Shown here piece by piece: positions 1 through 9,400 of a DNA stretch of 64,000 bases. Location of the stretch: NCBI RefSeq assembly GCF_009720385.1, contig NZ_ML769303.1, positions 27,820 to 91,819 on the forward strand, given 5' to 3'. This stretch comes from Catellatospora vulcania (lineage in GTDB: Bacteria; Actinomycetota; Actinomycetes; Mycobacteriales; Micromonosporaceae). The first letter of the stretch is position 1; every line of letters starts with the position of its first letter. The notes beneath the pieces are model-generated. The model saw only the letters and a program-made list of their open reading frames with translations. It was not told where the DNA came from and did no database searches. The translations under genes and the position numbers were made by a program.

Positions 1-38
1 CCCGCCCGGCCCGCCCGCGCGGGCGACCGGGGGGGGGG

Positions 39-58
39 CGGCCGGGGTTCCCCGGCCG
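39..58. terminator. GC-rich hairpin at the window edge
   Basis: A perfect 9-bp stem (39-47 with 50-58) closes on two T residues inside an almost pure G/C stretch. It could end an upstream gene lying outside the window. I see no coding potential in the first 90 bases. Confidence 0.35.
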
Positions 59-95
59 GGCGGCACCCGCGGGCCGCTCTCTGCTTCGTACTGGA

Positions 96-107
96 GTAAT
101 CGGTTAC
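96..107. promoter_or_regulatory. LacI-family-like operator, distal copy
   Basis: GTAATCGGTTAC is a palindrome with one mismatch and a central CG, the form used by many LacI/GalR-family sugar repressors. It lies 57 bp (centre to centre) upstream of a second such palindrome in front of the beta-galactosidase gene. No LacI-type regulator gene is visible in the window, so the cognate repressor is unknown. Confidence 0.5.
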
Positions 108-152
108 AGGACGTGCTCCCTGGGGGAAGAAGAAGTCCAAACCAGGACTGGT

Positions 153-164
153 GAAAGCGCTTTC
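153..164. promoter_or_regulatory. LacI-family-like operator, proximal copy
   Basis: GAAAGCGCTTTC is a perfect 12-bp palindrome with a central CG, very close to classical LacI/CcpA-type operators. It ends 22 bases before the ATG chosen for the beta-galactosidase, a good place for repression. An alternative GTG start at 151 would put the operator inside the coding region, one reason for preferring the later start. Confidence 0.6.
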
Positions 165-186
165 CGTTGGTTTAGACTCCGCGACC

Positions 187-1965
187 ATGCCAGTCTTCAG
201 TGTCACGCCGGACGCCGTCGAGCTCGACGGCAAGCCGTTCCAGGTGCTCTCCGGGGCGATCCACTACTTCCGGGTGCTGCCCGAGCAGTGGGGCGACCGG
301 CTGCGCAAGCTGCGCGCGATGGGCCTGAACACGATCGAGACCTACGTGCCGTGGAACCTGCACGAGCCACGGCCGGGCGAGTTCGACTTCAGCGGCCGGA
401 TCGACCTGGGGCGTTTCCTGGCCGAGGCGGCGGACGCCGGGCTGTACGCCATCGTGCGGCCGGGGCCGTACATCTGCGCGGAATGGGACAACGGGGGGCT
501 GCCCGCCTGGCTGCGGGCCGCCGAGGAGATCCCGCTGCGCTGCCACGACCCCCGGTTCCTCGAACCGGTAGACCGCTTCTTCGACCGGCTGGTGCCGCAC
601 CTGGTGGAGCACCAGGTGACCCGGGGCGGCAACGTGCTGATGGTGCAGGTCGAGAACGAGTACGGCTCGTACGGCTCGGACCGGCGCTACCTGCGCCACC
701 TCGCCGACGGCCTGCGCGCCCGGGGCATCGAGGTGCCGCTGTTCACCTCCGACGGCCCGACGGACCTGATGGTCACCGGGGGCACCCTCGACGACGTCTA
801 CGCCACGGCCAACTTCGGCAGCCGCCCGGCGGAGCGGTTCGCCGAGATGGCCGCGCTGCGCCGCTGGCCGTCGTTCTGCATGGAGTACTGGAACGGCTGG
901 TTCGACCACCACGGCAAGGAGCACCACGTGCGGCCCGCCGAGGAGGCGGCGGCCACGCTGGCCGAGATGGTGGACGCGGGGGCGTCGGTCAACCTGTACA
1001 TGGCGCACGGCGGCACCAACTTCGGCTTCCTGGCCGGCGCCAACGCGGTCGGCGAGTTCCTCGACGACGTGTACCTGCCCGACGTGACGTCCTACGACTA
1101 CGACGCCCCGCTCAGCGAGCACGGGGCGCTGACACCGAAGTACTGGGCGTTCCGGGAGGTGCTCGGGCGCGGCGTGGAACTGCCCGATCCGCCGTCGGAG
1201 CAGCCGAAGGTCCTGCCCGCCGGACGCGTCGAGCTGACCCAGCGCCTGTCGCTGCTGGACTGCCTGGACGTGCTGTCCACCGGCACCGTGCACAGCGCCG
1301 TCCCGAAGTCCCTGGAGGAGCTCGGCCAGGCGTACGGGCTGGCCGTCTACCGCACCCGCGTCCCCGGGCCGCGGACCGGCCACCAGCTGCGCGTCAAGGG
1401 ATTGCGCGACCGCGCGCTGGTGCTGGTCGACGGGGTGCCCGCCGGTGTGCTCGACCGCAACGGCCCCGTCGCGCTGCCGGTCGAGGTCGGCGGCGCCGCG
1501 GCGGACGTGACGCTGGTCGTCGAGGCGATGGGGCGGGTCAACTACGGCCCGCTGGTCGGCGAGCGCAAGGGCATCGTGGGCGGGGTCTGCCACGGCCAGC
1601 AGTTCGTGCACGGGTACGAGATCGACCCGGTGCCGCTGGACGACCTGTCGGCGCTGCCGTGGGGGCGGGCGACCGGCGCGGCCGGGCCGGTGTTCCACCG
1701 CGGCGTGCTGCGCGTCGACGAGGTGCGCGACGCGTTCCTCGCGCTGCCCGGGTGGCACAAGGGCTACGTCTGGGTCAACGGCTTCAACCTCGGCCGCTAC
1801 TGGGAGAAGGGTCCGCAGGTCACCCTCTACGTGCCGTGGCCGCTGCTGCGCGAGGGCGACAACGAGATCATCGTCCTGGAACTCGACGCCGACCCCGCGC
1901 AGCCGGTCGTCGAGGTACGTGAGCAGCCCGACCTGGGGCCTGCGGCGGTCTACGTCGCGGACTAG
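187..1965 (+). CDS. Beta-galactosidase, glycoside hydrolase family 35
   Basis: Retaining exo-beta-galactosidase of family GH35, about 592 residues and, with no visible signal peptide, probably cytoplasmic. The N-terminal TIM barrel carries the acid/base Glu in VENEYGSYG (about E158) and the nucleophile Glu in MEYWNGW (about E233). The NLYMAHGGTNFG motif typical of GH35 follows, and the last third forms the beta-sandwich domains (GYVWVNGFNLGRYW near the end). The ATG at 187 gives the family-typical start MPVFSVTPDAVELDGKPFQV. A GTG at 151 would add 12 residues lacking family character. Two LacI-like operators precede the gene, so induction by a galactoside is plausible. The natural substrate is not readable from the sequence. 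Confidence 0.93.
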   Translation: MPVFSVTPDAVELDGKPFQVLSGAIHYFRVLPEQWGDRLRKLRAMGLNTIETYVPWNLHEPRPGEFDFSGRIDLGRFLAEAADAGLYAIVRPGPYICAEWDNGGLPAWLRAAEEIPLRCHDPRFLEPVDRFFDRLVPHLVEHQVTRGGNVLMVQVENEYGSYGSDRRYLRHLADGLRARGIEVPLFTSDGPTDLMVTGGTLDDVYATANFGSRPAERFAEMAALRRWPSFCMEYWNGWFDHHGKEHHVRPAEEAAATLAEMVDAGASVNLYMAHGGTNFGFLAGANAVGEFLDDVYLPDVTSYDYDAPLSEHGALTPKYWAFREVLGRGVELPDPPSEQPKVLPAGRVELTQRLSLLDCLDVLSTGTVHSAVPKSLEELGQAYGLAVYRTRVPGPRTGHQLRVKGLRDRALVLVDGVPAGVLDRNGPVALPVEVGGAAADVTLVVEAMGRVNYGPLVGERKGIVGGVCHGQQFVHGYEIDPVPLDDLSALPWGRATGAAGPVFHRGVLRVDEVRDAFLALPGWHKGYVWVNGFNLGRYWEKGPQVTLYVPWPLLREGDNEIIVLELDADPAQPVVEVREQPDLGPAAVYVAD

Positions 1966-1974
1966 GCGGGACTG

Positions 1975-2012
1975 CCGGTGCGCCGGCCCGCGGGACCCGG
2001 GCGGCGCACCGG
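1975..2012. terminator. Hairpin after the beta-galactosidase gene
   Basis: CCGGTGCGCC (1975-1984) pairs with GGCGCACCGG (2003-2012) just after the GH35 stop codon. It sits between converging genes. There is no T tract, as is common for actinobacterial terminators. Confidence 0.6.
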
Positions 2013-2013
2013 A

Positions 2014-2058
2014 GGGCCGGTCTCGGACGAGGCGGAAGCCGCCGCCCGAGGCCGGCCC
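2014..2058. terminator. Hairpin at the 3' end of the Dps-like gene
   Basis: GGGCCGG (2014-2020) pairs with CCGGCCC (2052-2058), and CTCGG (2022-2026) with CCGAG (2046-2050). It follows the stop codon of the minus-strand Dps-like gene and stands back to back with the previous hairpin. Confidence 0.5.
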
Positions 2059-2074
2059 GGCATGCGAGTGCCGT

Positions 2075-2665
2075 TCAGGCCTCGACGAGCGGGGTGTCCA
2101 CCAGATGCTCGGCCAGGAACCAGGCCTGCAGCTCGCCGGTGCGGATCACGTCGGAGACGAGCAGGTCGTTGGTGCCGTCGTCCCCCATCTCGTCGGCACG
2201 TTTGGCGGCCTCATGCGCACTGACCAGGATGATCTCGTGCGCCTCCAGCAGGCGGGAGATCATCGCGGGCACCTCCTCGACGCCGTCCGGCGGGCGCTTG
2301 ATGGTGGTGATCTCCGCGACGTGGCGCGGGTCGCCGACGGCCACGCCGCCGAGGGTCTGCACCCGCTCGGCGATGGTGTCGATGAGGGCCAGCTGCTCGC
2401 CCGCGTGCTTGTCCAGCAGCAGGTGCAGCTGGTAGAACGTCGGCCCGCGCATCAGCCAGTGGTGCTTCTTGTAGAGGTTGTAGAGGATCTGGGAGTCGGC
2501 CAGGCACTGGTTGAGCCGCTCGCACGAGTACATCCGGGTGTCGTGGGACAGACCCACCGGGAGCTGGCGGACGGTGCCGAACTCCTGGATCTGCACCCCC
2601 TGCTGGTGCAGCATGGGCTGGCTGTCGCGGGTCGCGGCCGATTTGGTGGGCGACTTGGTGGGCAT
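2075..2665 (-). CDS. Dps-like ferritin-fold DNA-protecting protein
   Basis: A 196-residue member of the Dps/ferritin-like family, expected to form a dodecamer that oxidises and stores iron and can shield DNA. The central region has the helical pattern and ferroxidase-type residues of Dps: NLYKKHHWLMRGPTF supplies the conserved His/Trp, followed by HLLLDKHAGEQLALIDTIAERV with Asp and Glu ligands. A basic, disordered N-terminal tail (MPTKSPTKSAATR) could bind DNA. The ATG at 2665 is preceded by GAGAGGAA at good spacing. The gene diverges from the VOC gene. The exact Dps subgroup is not resolved. Confidence 0.85.
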   Translation of the reverse strand: MPTKSPTKSAATRDSQPMLHQQGVQIQEFGTVRQLPVGLSHDTRMYSCERLNQCLADSQILYNLYKKHHWLMRGPTFYQLHLLLDKHAGEQLALIDTIAERVQTLGGVAVGDPRHVAEITTIKRPPDGVEEVPAMISRLLEAHEIILVSAHEAAKRADEMGDDGTNDLLVSDVIRTGELQAWFLAEHLVDTPLVEA

Positions 2666-2854
2666 CGATGTTCCTCTCGTTCTCCGCGCGCCGGCAGTTC
2701 CGGGCGCAGGCTGACGACCAGCAGAAATGCCGGCCCCGATGGGTACACGGCACGCCGTGGCCAGTCTTTCAGCACTTTCGCGGCTGATTTGCTCTTTGAG
2801 GGGAATTTCGGTGATGCCGCAGTCTTGCCGCGCGCACGGCGTAAGGATGTCGGC

Positions 2855-3628
2855 ATGGCCGCAGTGTTTGAGCAGGGCACCCCGAGCTGGGTCGACCTCG
2901 GCAGCACCGACCTCGACGGCTCGGTGGCCTTCTACGGGCGGCTGTTCGGCTGGACCGACGAGGACCTCGGCCCTGACGCCGGCGGCTACCGGATGTTCCG
3001 CAAGGACGGCAGGCAGGTCGCCGGGCTCGGCCCCGCCACCGACGTCGGCCGGGGCAGCTCGTGGAGCACCTACTTCGCCGCGAACGACGCCGACGACATC
3101 ATGGCGAAGGTCGCCGAGCACGGCGGGACCGTGCTCGTGCCGCCGATGGACGTGATGGGCCAGGGCCGGATGGCGGTGTTCGCCGACCCCGAGGGCGCGT
3201 TCTTCTCCGCGTGGCAGCCGCTGGCGTTCGCCGGGTTCGAGCTGGCCGACGAGCCGGGCAGTGTCACCTGGAACGAGCTGATGACCTCCGACATCGACGC
3301 CGCCAAGGTGTTCTACCAGGAGGTCTTCGGGGTGAGCATGCGTGACGTGTCGATGGGAGCGGGACTGACGTACACCCTGCTGGAGGCCGAGGGCCGGGCG
3401 GTGGCGGGCGCTATGCCGATCGACGCCGCGTGGGGGCCGATGCCGTCGCACTGGTCGGTCTACTTCGCGGTGGACGACTGCGACGCGGCGTACGCCAAAG
3501 CCCTGGAACTCGGCGCGACCAAGGTGATGCGGCCCGAGGACTCGCCCGCGGGACGATTCGCCATCCTGAAGGACCCACAGGGCGCGACCTTCTCGGTGAT
3601 CAAAAACAATCCCGACTTCTCCCTCTGA
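2855..3628 (+). CDS. VOC family protein with two glyoxalase-like domains
   Basis: A 257-residue protein made of two tandem VOC (glyoxalase/bleomycin-resistance) domains. The first spans roughly residues 8-125 (PSWVDLGSTDLDGSVAFYGR to FADPEGAFFSAW), the second roughly 135-255 (VTWNELMTSDIDAAKVFYQE to LKDPQGATFSVI). This duplicated form is common in actinobacteria and is often annotated as hydroxylase or lyase-like without a tested substrate. The ATG is preceded by AAGGA 8 bases upstream. The gene diverges from the Dps-like gene. I infer a small-molecule-binding or metal-dependent function only. Confidence 0.85.
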   Translation: MAAVFEQGTPSWVDLGSTDLDGSVAFYGRLFGWTDEDLGPDAGGYRMFRKDGRQVAGLGPATDVGRGSSWSTYFAANDADDIMAKVAEHGGTVLVPPMDVMGQGRMAVFADPEGAFFSAWQPLAFAGFELADEPGSVTWNELMTSDIDAAKVFYQEVFGVSMRDVSMGAGLTYTLLEAEGRAVAGAMPIDAAWGPMPSHWSVYFAVDDCDAAYAKALELGATKVMRPEDSPAGRFAILKDPQGATFSVIKNNPDFSL

Positions 3629-3672
3629 GACAACCCCGGGCATGCGGCACTTCGATGGTTATCGTGTCCGGC

Positions 3673-4737
3673 ATGGCCGTGCCGAAGCTGTCCGTCGTCA
3701 TCCCGATGTACCACGAGGAGGCGGTCCTGCCCCTGCTCGTGAGCAGGCTGCGGCCGGTGCTCGACGGGCTGGGCCGGACCTACGAGGTGGTCGCCGTCGA
3801 TGACGGCAGCCGTGACGCCACCGCCGCCATGGTGACCCTGATGCGGGCGAAGTGGCCCGAGCTGCGGCTGGTCCGGTTGCGCCGCAACAGCGGGCACCAG
3901 GCCGCGCTCACCGCCGGGCTGCACCGCTCGCGCGGCGACTACGTCGTCACCATCGACGCCGACCTGCAGGATCCGCCCGAGGCCATCGCCGAGATGCTGG
4001 CCCTCGCCGAGGCGCAGAGCCTGGACATCGTCTACGGCGTACGCGGCGACCGGGCCAGCGACACCCTGTTCAAGCGCGGCACGGCGAACCTCTACTACCG
4101 GCTGATGCGCCGCATCGTCGGCAACCGGATGCCCCTGGGCGCGGGTGACTTCCGGCTGCTCAGCCGGGCCATGGTGGACGCGCTGTGCGAGCTGCCCGAG
4201 CAGGCCCCGGTCTATCGCCTGCTGGTGCCGTGGCTGGGCTTCCCCAGCGGGCAGGTCGTCTACACCCGGGCGAAACGGGCCGCGGGGACCAGCAAGTATC
4301 CGCTCCGCAAAATGATCAACCTGACGGTCGACAGCATCATCAGCTTCACCGCGGCCCCGCTGCGGCTGGGCATCTGGCTGGGTGCGCTCGGCGCGCTGGC
4401 CTGCGTCATCGCCGCGGTGAAGGTGCTCGTGGCGTACTTCCAGGGCACCGTCGTGCCGGGCTGGACCTCGCTCTCGCTGGTGGTGCTGTTCCTGGGCGCC
4501 TGCCAGCTCATCTGCCTGGGCCTGCTGGGCGAGTACGTCGGCCGGATCTACCAGGGCATCCAGGCCCGGCCCGGGTACTTCGTGGGCGAGGACTCGCTCG
4601 CCGAGGGCGGCAGCCGAGCCGGTGGCGCGCTCCGGGACGAGCTTTCGGCGGAGGAGCCGGACCTGAGTGACGAGCCGGTGCGCCCGCGCCGCCCGGCGGT
4701 GCCGGCAGACGGGGCCGCGACGCGCTCCAGGGGTTGA
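3673..4737 (+). CDS. GT2 glycosyltransferase with C-terminal membrane helices (GtrB/DPM1-like)
   Basis: About 354 residues. The cytosolic GT-A domain starts at the N-terminus (LSVVIPMYHEE) and carries DDGSRDAT and DADLQDPPE, the nucleotide-sugar and metal-binding Asp motifs of polyprenyl-phosphate sugar transferases. Two hydrophobic segments follow (around LGIWLGALGALACVIAAVKV and LVVLFLGACQLICLGLLG), the usual GtrB layout. The tail is a charged, Pro-rich extension. The likely reaction is sugar transfer from a nucleotide sugar to polyprenyl phosphate at the inner membrane face. The start is uncertain: ATG 3655 is in frame six codons earlier and neither has a clear Shine-Dalgarno. Confidence 0.85.
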   Translation: MAVPKLSVVIPMYHEEAVLPLLVSRLRPVLDGLGRTYEVVAVDDGSRDATAAMVTLMRAKWPELRLVRLRRNSGHQAALTAGLHRSRGDYVVTIDADLQDPPEAIAEMLALAEAQSLDIVYGVRGDRASDTLFKRGTANLYYRLMRRIVGNRMPLGAGDFRLLSRAMVDALCELPEQAPVYRLLVPWLGFPSGQVVYTRAKRAAGTSKYPLRKMINLTVDSIISFTAAPLRLGIWLGALGALACVIAAVKVLVAYFQGTVVPGWTSLSLVVLFLGACQLICLGLLGEYVGRIYQGIQARPGYFVGEDSLAEGGSRAGGALRDELSAEEPDLSDEPVRPRRPAVPADGAATRSRG

Positions 4738-4800
4738 TCCGGCCCCGATCCATCGCGGACGCCGGCCGTGCGCCGGATTCCCTTGGCACACTTAGGAAAT

Positions 4801-4811
4801 CTAACTGTTAG
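4801..4811. promoter_or_regulatory. Palindrome upstream of the chitinase gene
   Basis: CTAACTGTTAG is a perfect 11-base palindrome, preceded by TTAGGAAA at 4792-4799. It lies about 60 bases before the chitinase start, where an operator would be expected. The cognate regulator is not identifiable. Confidence 0.3.
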
Positions 4812-4872
4812 GTCTCTTGACTGAAGAGCGCTCCCGCGTGAAAGTTCGCATGGACGAACGATGGGAGTGCAT

Positions 4873-6282
4873 ATGCTCAGAACACTGCTCCGCCCGGGCA
4901 TCGCCGGGGCGGTCGCCCTGGCCCTGGGCGCCGGCTTCCTGGCTGCGCCGGCCTCCGCCGGTGGCGCCCCCAAGCCGGACGCACCGAAGAAGGTGATCTC
5001 CGCCTACTTCACCAACTGGTCCGTCTACGGGCGGGGTTACTTCGTCAAGGACATCCCGGCCGACAAGCTGAACGTCATCCAGTACGCCTTCGGCGTGCCG
5101 ACGTTCAACCAGGCCACCGGGGCCGTCGGCTGCGACGTGCTCGACCCGTGGGCCGACTACCAGCAGGTCTACTGGGGCCCGGAGAACACCGTGGACGGTG
5201 TCGCCGACACCTACCCCGGCCAGAACGTCTACGGCAACTTCAACCAGCTGCGCAAGCTCAAGGCGGCCAACCCGCACCTGAAGATCGAGATCTCGCTCGG
5301 CGGCTGGACGAAGTCGACCTGGTTCTCCAGCGTCGCGAAGACCCCCGAGCGCCGCCAGGCGTTCGTGGCGGCCTGCATCGACACCTTCATCAAGGGCAAC
5401 CTGCCGACCGGCGGGTGGCCGGAGGACGCGGGCGGCATCGGCGTCGCGAAGGGCATCTTCGACGGCATCGACCTGGACTGGGAGTACCCGACCGCCAAGG
5501 CCGACAGCAACGTCGACTACGGCCCGGAGGACCGGCACAACGCGACCCTGCTGGCCCAGGAGTTCCGCCGCCAGCTCGACGTGCAGGGCCGCGCCGACGG
5601 CAAGCACTACCTGCTGACCGCGGCGCTGCCCGCGGCGAAAAGCTCCACCAAGTACTACGAGCTGCGCGAGTTCTCGAAGTCGATGGACTGGGTCAACATC
5701 ATGACCTACGACTTCAACGTGCCCGGCGGCTCCGTGGCGGGCCCGAGCACGCTGTTCACCCGCGACCCGCGCGACCCCGAGGCCGACGACTGGACCTGGA
5801 ACACCGTCGGCACCGTGGGCTACTACCTCGCCCAGGGGGTGCCCGCCAGCAAGATCGTCGTCGGCGTGCCCTTCTACGGCGTGCAGTACATCCGCAACCC
5901 CGACGGCCTCTACAAGGCGTTCGACAACACCGGCATGAACCCGGACTCGCTGGTCTGGGACTCCAAGCCGCAGCCGTCGTACCACGACCTGGTCGCCGTG
6001 TCGGGCGCGCTGACCCCCGGCGGGGTCGGCGCCAACGGGTGGACCCGCAAGTGGAACCTGCTCGCGGGTGAGCCCTACCTGTGGAACCCGGCCGCCGAGC
6101 ACGTGCTGGCGACCGGCACCGTCACCGCGCCGACCACGATCGTCTACACCGATCCGAAGTCGCTCGCCGAGCGCACCGCGCTGATCAAGCTGCTCGGCCT
6201 GCGCGGCGCGATGGCGTGGGAGCTGAGCCAGGACTCCGACGACAACGCGCTGATCGGCGCGCTGGGCCCGGTCCTGAACTAG
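4873..6282 (+). CDS. Secreted chitinase, glycoside hydrolase family 18
   Basis: About 469 residues. A Sec signal peptide (MLRTLLRPGIAGAVALALGAGFLAAPASA) is followed by a single GH18 catalytic barrel. The family signature DGIDLDWEYP is present with the catalytic Glu near residue 204. SLGGWTKS and the MTYD segment (VNIMTYDF) that orients the substrate N-acetyl group are intact. No carbohydrate-binding domain is seen, so this is a compact ChiC/ChiD-like extracellular endochitinase. The ATG at 4873 is preferred over 4861 because GGGAG sits 5 bases upstream and the signal peptide then starts properly. A 15-bp hairpin follows the stop. Confidence 0.93.
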   Translation: MLRTLLRPGIAGAVALALGAGFLAAPASAGGAPKPDAPKKVISAYFTNWSVYGRGYFVKDIPADKLNVIQYAFGVPTFNQATGAVGCDVLDPWADYQQVYWGPENTVDGVADTYPGQNVYGNFNQLRKLKAANPHLKIEISLGGWTKSTWFSSVAKTPERRQAFVAACIDTFIKGNLPTGGWPEDAGGIGVAKGIFDGIDLDWEYPTAKADSNVDYGPEDRHNATLLAQEFRRQLDVQGRADGKHYLLTAALPAAKSSTKYYELREFSKSMDWVNIMTYDFNVPGGSVAGPSTLFTRDPRDPEADDWTWNTVGTVGYYLAQGVPASKIVVGVPFYGVQYIRNPDGLYKAFDNTGMNPDSLVWDSKPQPSYHDLVAVSGALTPGGVGANGWTRKWNLLAGEPYLWNPAAEHVLATGTVTAPTTIVYTDPKSLAERTALIKLLGLRGAMAWELSQDSDDNALIGALGPVLN

Positions 6283-6290
6283 TGCCGGAT

Positions 6291-6328
6291 GTGGCCGGTG
6301 TCCCCGTAGTGGTGGGGACACCGGCCAC
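6291..6328 (+). terminator. Strong hairpin after the chitinase gene
   Basis: GTGGCCGGTGTCCCC (6291-6305) pairs perfectly with GGGGACACCGGCCAC (6314-6328) over an 8-base loop, starting 8 bases after the stop codon. No T tract. Confidence 0.75.
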
Positions 6329-6496
6329 GCCGCGTCCCGCCGAAGATCACCGGACTTGCCAGGCAACCGGTGGAAAGCGGGCTCAAGATACGCCCAGGTG
6401 CCGGGCAAGTCGGATGATCATCGGGCGGGCGGCCGACGGTGTGCGGGAAAACCGCTGGTCGGCAGGGGAGGTCGGCGGCATATCCTGGGGCCCGTC

Positions 6497-9400
6497 ATGA
6501 CATCGCAGTCCGAGTCCGCGCCGCTCCGCAACAGGCCGCCCCGTAACCCCAGCCAGCTCCCCGAGCTGCGTAAACGCGTCGACGAGCTGATGGCGCAGGA
6601 TCGCCGCAGGCTCGCCAGGCGCCTCGACGGCGTACGCCGGACCAAACCCGGACCGGCGCTGGACGCCGCTATGGCGCAGATCACCTCGGCTGTCGTCACC
6701 GCGGAGGAGAAGCTCGCGCTGCGGGCCGCCGGGGTGCCCGCGGTCACCTACCCGGCGGAGCTGCCGGTCAGCCAGAAGCGCGACGACATCGCCGACGCGA
6801 TCCGCGACCACCAGGTCGTGATCGTCGCGGGCGAGACCGGCTCCGGCAAGACCACCCAGATCCCCAAGATCTGCCTTGAGCTGGGCCGAGGTGTGCGCGG
6901 GCTGATCGGCCATACCCAGCCGCGCCGGCTGGCCGCCCGCACGGTCGCCGAGCGCATCGCCGAGGAGCTGGACACCCCGCTGGGCGGCGTCGTCGGCTGG
7001 AAGGTGCGGTTCACCGACCACGTCGGCGACCAGACCATGATCAAGTTGATGACCGACGGCATCCTGCTGGCAGAGATCCAGCACGACCGCTCGCTCTCGA
7101 TGTACGACACGCTGATCATCGACGAGGCGCACGAGCGCAGCCTCAACATCGACTTTATCCTCGGCTACCTCAAGCAGCTCCTGCCGAAGCGCCCCGACCT
7201 CAAGGTGATCATCACCTCGGCGACCATCGACCCGGAGCGCTTCGCGGCGCACTTCTCGACGGCCGTCGTCGGCGGCGAGCCCGTGCCGGCCCCGATCGTC
7301 GAGGTCTCCGGCCGGACGTACCCGGTCGAGGTGCGCTACCGGCCGCTCGTCGTCGAGGGTGACGAGGAGGACGGCGACGAGGAGCGCGACCAGATCCAGG
7401 CCATCTCCGACGCCGTGGACGAGCTGGCCGGCGAGGCCCCGGGCGACGTGCTGGTGTTCCTCAGCGGCGAGCGGGAGATCCGCGACACCGCCGAGGCGCT
7501 GCGCAAGCGCAACCTGCGCCACACCGAGATCCTGCCGCTGTACGCCCGGCTGTCCACCGCCGAGCAGCACAAGGTCTTCCAGCAGCACACCGGCCGGCGC
7601 ATCGTGCTGGCCACCAACGTCGCCGAGACGTCGCTGACCGTGCCGGGCATCAAGTACGTGGTGGACCCGGGCACGGCCCGCATCTCCCGCTACAGCCACC
7701 GGCTCAAGGTGCAGCGGCTGCCCATCGAGGCGGTCTCGCAGGCCTCGGCCAACCAGCGCAAGGGCCGCTGCGGACGCCTCTCCGACGGCATCGCGATCCG
7801 GCTCTACGAGGAGGCGGACTTCCTCGGCCGGCCGGAGTTCACCGAGCCGGAGATCCTGCGTACCAACCTGGCCTCGGTCATCCTGCAGATGATCTCGCTG
7901 GGCCTGGGTGACATCGCCGCGTTCCCGTTCATCGACCCGCCGGACCGGCGCAACATCGCCGACGGCCTCGACCTGCTGCACGAGCTGGGCGCGCTGGAGG
8001 CACCGGTGCGCGGCGAGCCCGGCAAGCTCACCCCGCTCGGCCGCAAGCTGGCCCAGCTGCCGGTCGACCCGCGCCTGGGCCGCATGGTCCTCGAAGCCGA
8101 CCGCAACGGCTGCCTGCGCGAGGTCCTGATCATCACGGCGGCGCTGTCCATCCAGGACCCGCGCGAGCGCCCGGCCGACAAGCAGCAGGCCGCGGGGGAG
8201 AAGCACGCCCGCTTCGCGGACAAGGACAGCGACTTCGTCGCGTTCCTCAACCTGTGGAACTGGATCAAGGAGCAGCAGCAGGAGCTGTCCTCGAACCAGT
8301 TCCGCCGCACCTGCAAGACCGACTTCCTGCACTATCTGCGCATCCGCGAGTGGCAGGACCTGGAGTCGCAACTGCGCCAGGTCGTCAAGGGCATGGGCTT
8401 CACGCTCAACACGGTGCCCGCCGACCCGCAGCGGATGCACCAGTCGCTGCTGGCCGGACTGCTCTCGCACATCGGCATGCACGACCCGGAGAAGCGCGAC
8501 TTCATCGGCGCCCGCAACGCGCGGTTCTCGCTGTTCCCCGGCTCGTCGCTGTTCAAGAAGGCACCCAAGTGGGTCATGGCCGCCGAGCTGGTCGAGACGT
8601 CCCGGCTGTGGGGCCGCATCGCCGCGAAGATCGAGCCCGAGTGGGCCGAAAGCCTGGCCGAGCACCTGGTCAAGCGGCAGTACAGCGAGCCGCACTGGGA
8701 GAAGAAGCAGGCCGCGGTGCTGGCCTACGAGAAGGTGACGCTCTACGGCATCCCCATCGTCGCCAAGCGCAAGGTCAACTTCGGCCGAATCGACCCGACA
8801 CTGTCGCGGGAGCTGTTCATCCGCCACGCCCTGGTCGACGGCGACTGGGAGACCCACCACGAGTTCTTCCACGCCAACCGCGACCTGCTGGCCGAGGTGG
8901 AAGAGCTGGAGCACCGGGTACGCCGGCGCGACATCCTGGTCGACGACGGCACCCTGTTCGACTTCTACGACGAGCGGCTGCCCGCCGACATCGTGTCCGG
9001 CCGCCATTTCGACAGCTGGTGGAAGAAAGCCCGCCACGAAACCCCGGACCTGCTCAGCTTCGAGAAGTCGATGCTGGTCAACGAGGCCGCGGGCGGCGTC
9101 GACGAGGACGACTACCCGGACGTGTGGCAGCAGGGCGAGTTCGAGCTGCCGCTGACCTACCAGTTCGAGCCGGGCACGAACGCCGACGGCGTCACCGTGC
9201 ACATCCCGCTGCCGCTGCTCAACCAGATCACCCCGGCCGGGTTCGACTGGCAGATCCCCGGCGTACGCGAGGAGCTGGCCGTCGCGCTGGTGCGCTCGCT
9301 GCCCAAGGCGATCCGGCGCAACTTCGTGCCCGTGCCCGACTACGTCAAGGAGGCGCTCGCCGGGCAGAAGCCCGACGGGCAGCCGCTGCTCGCGCTCCTG

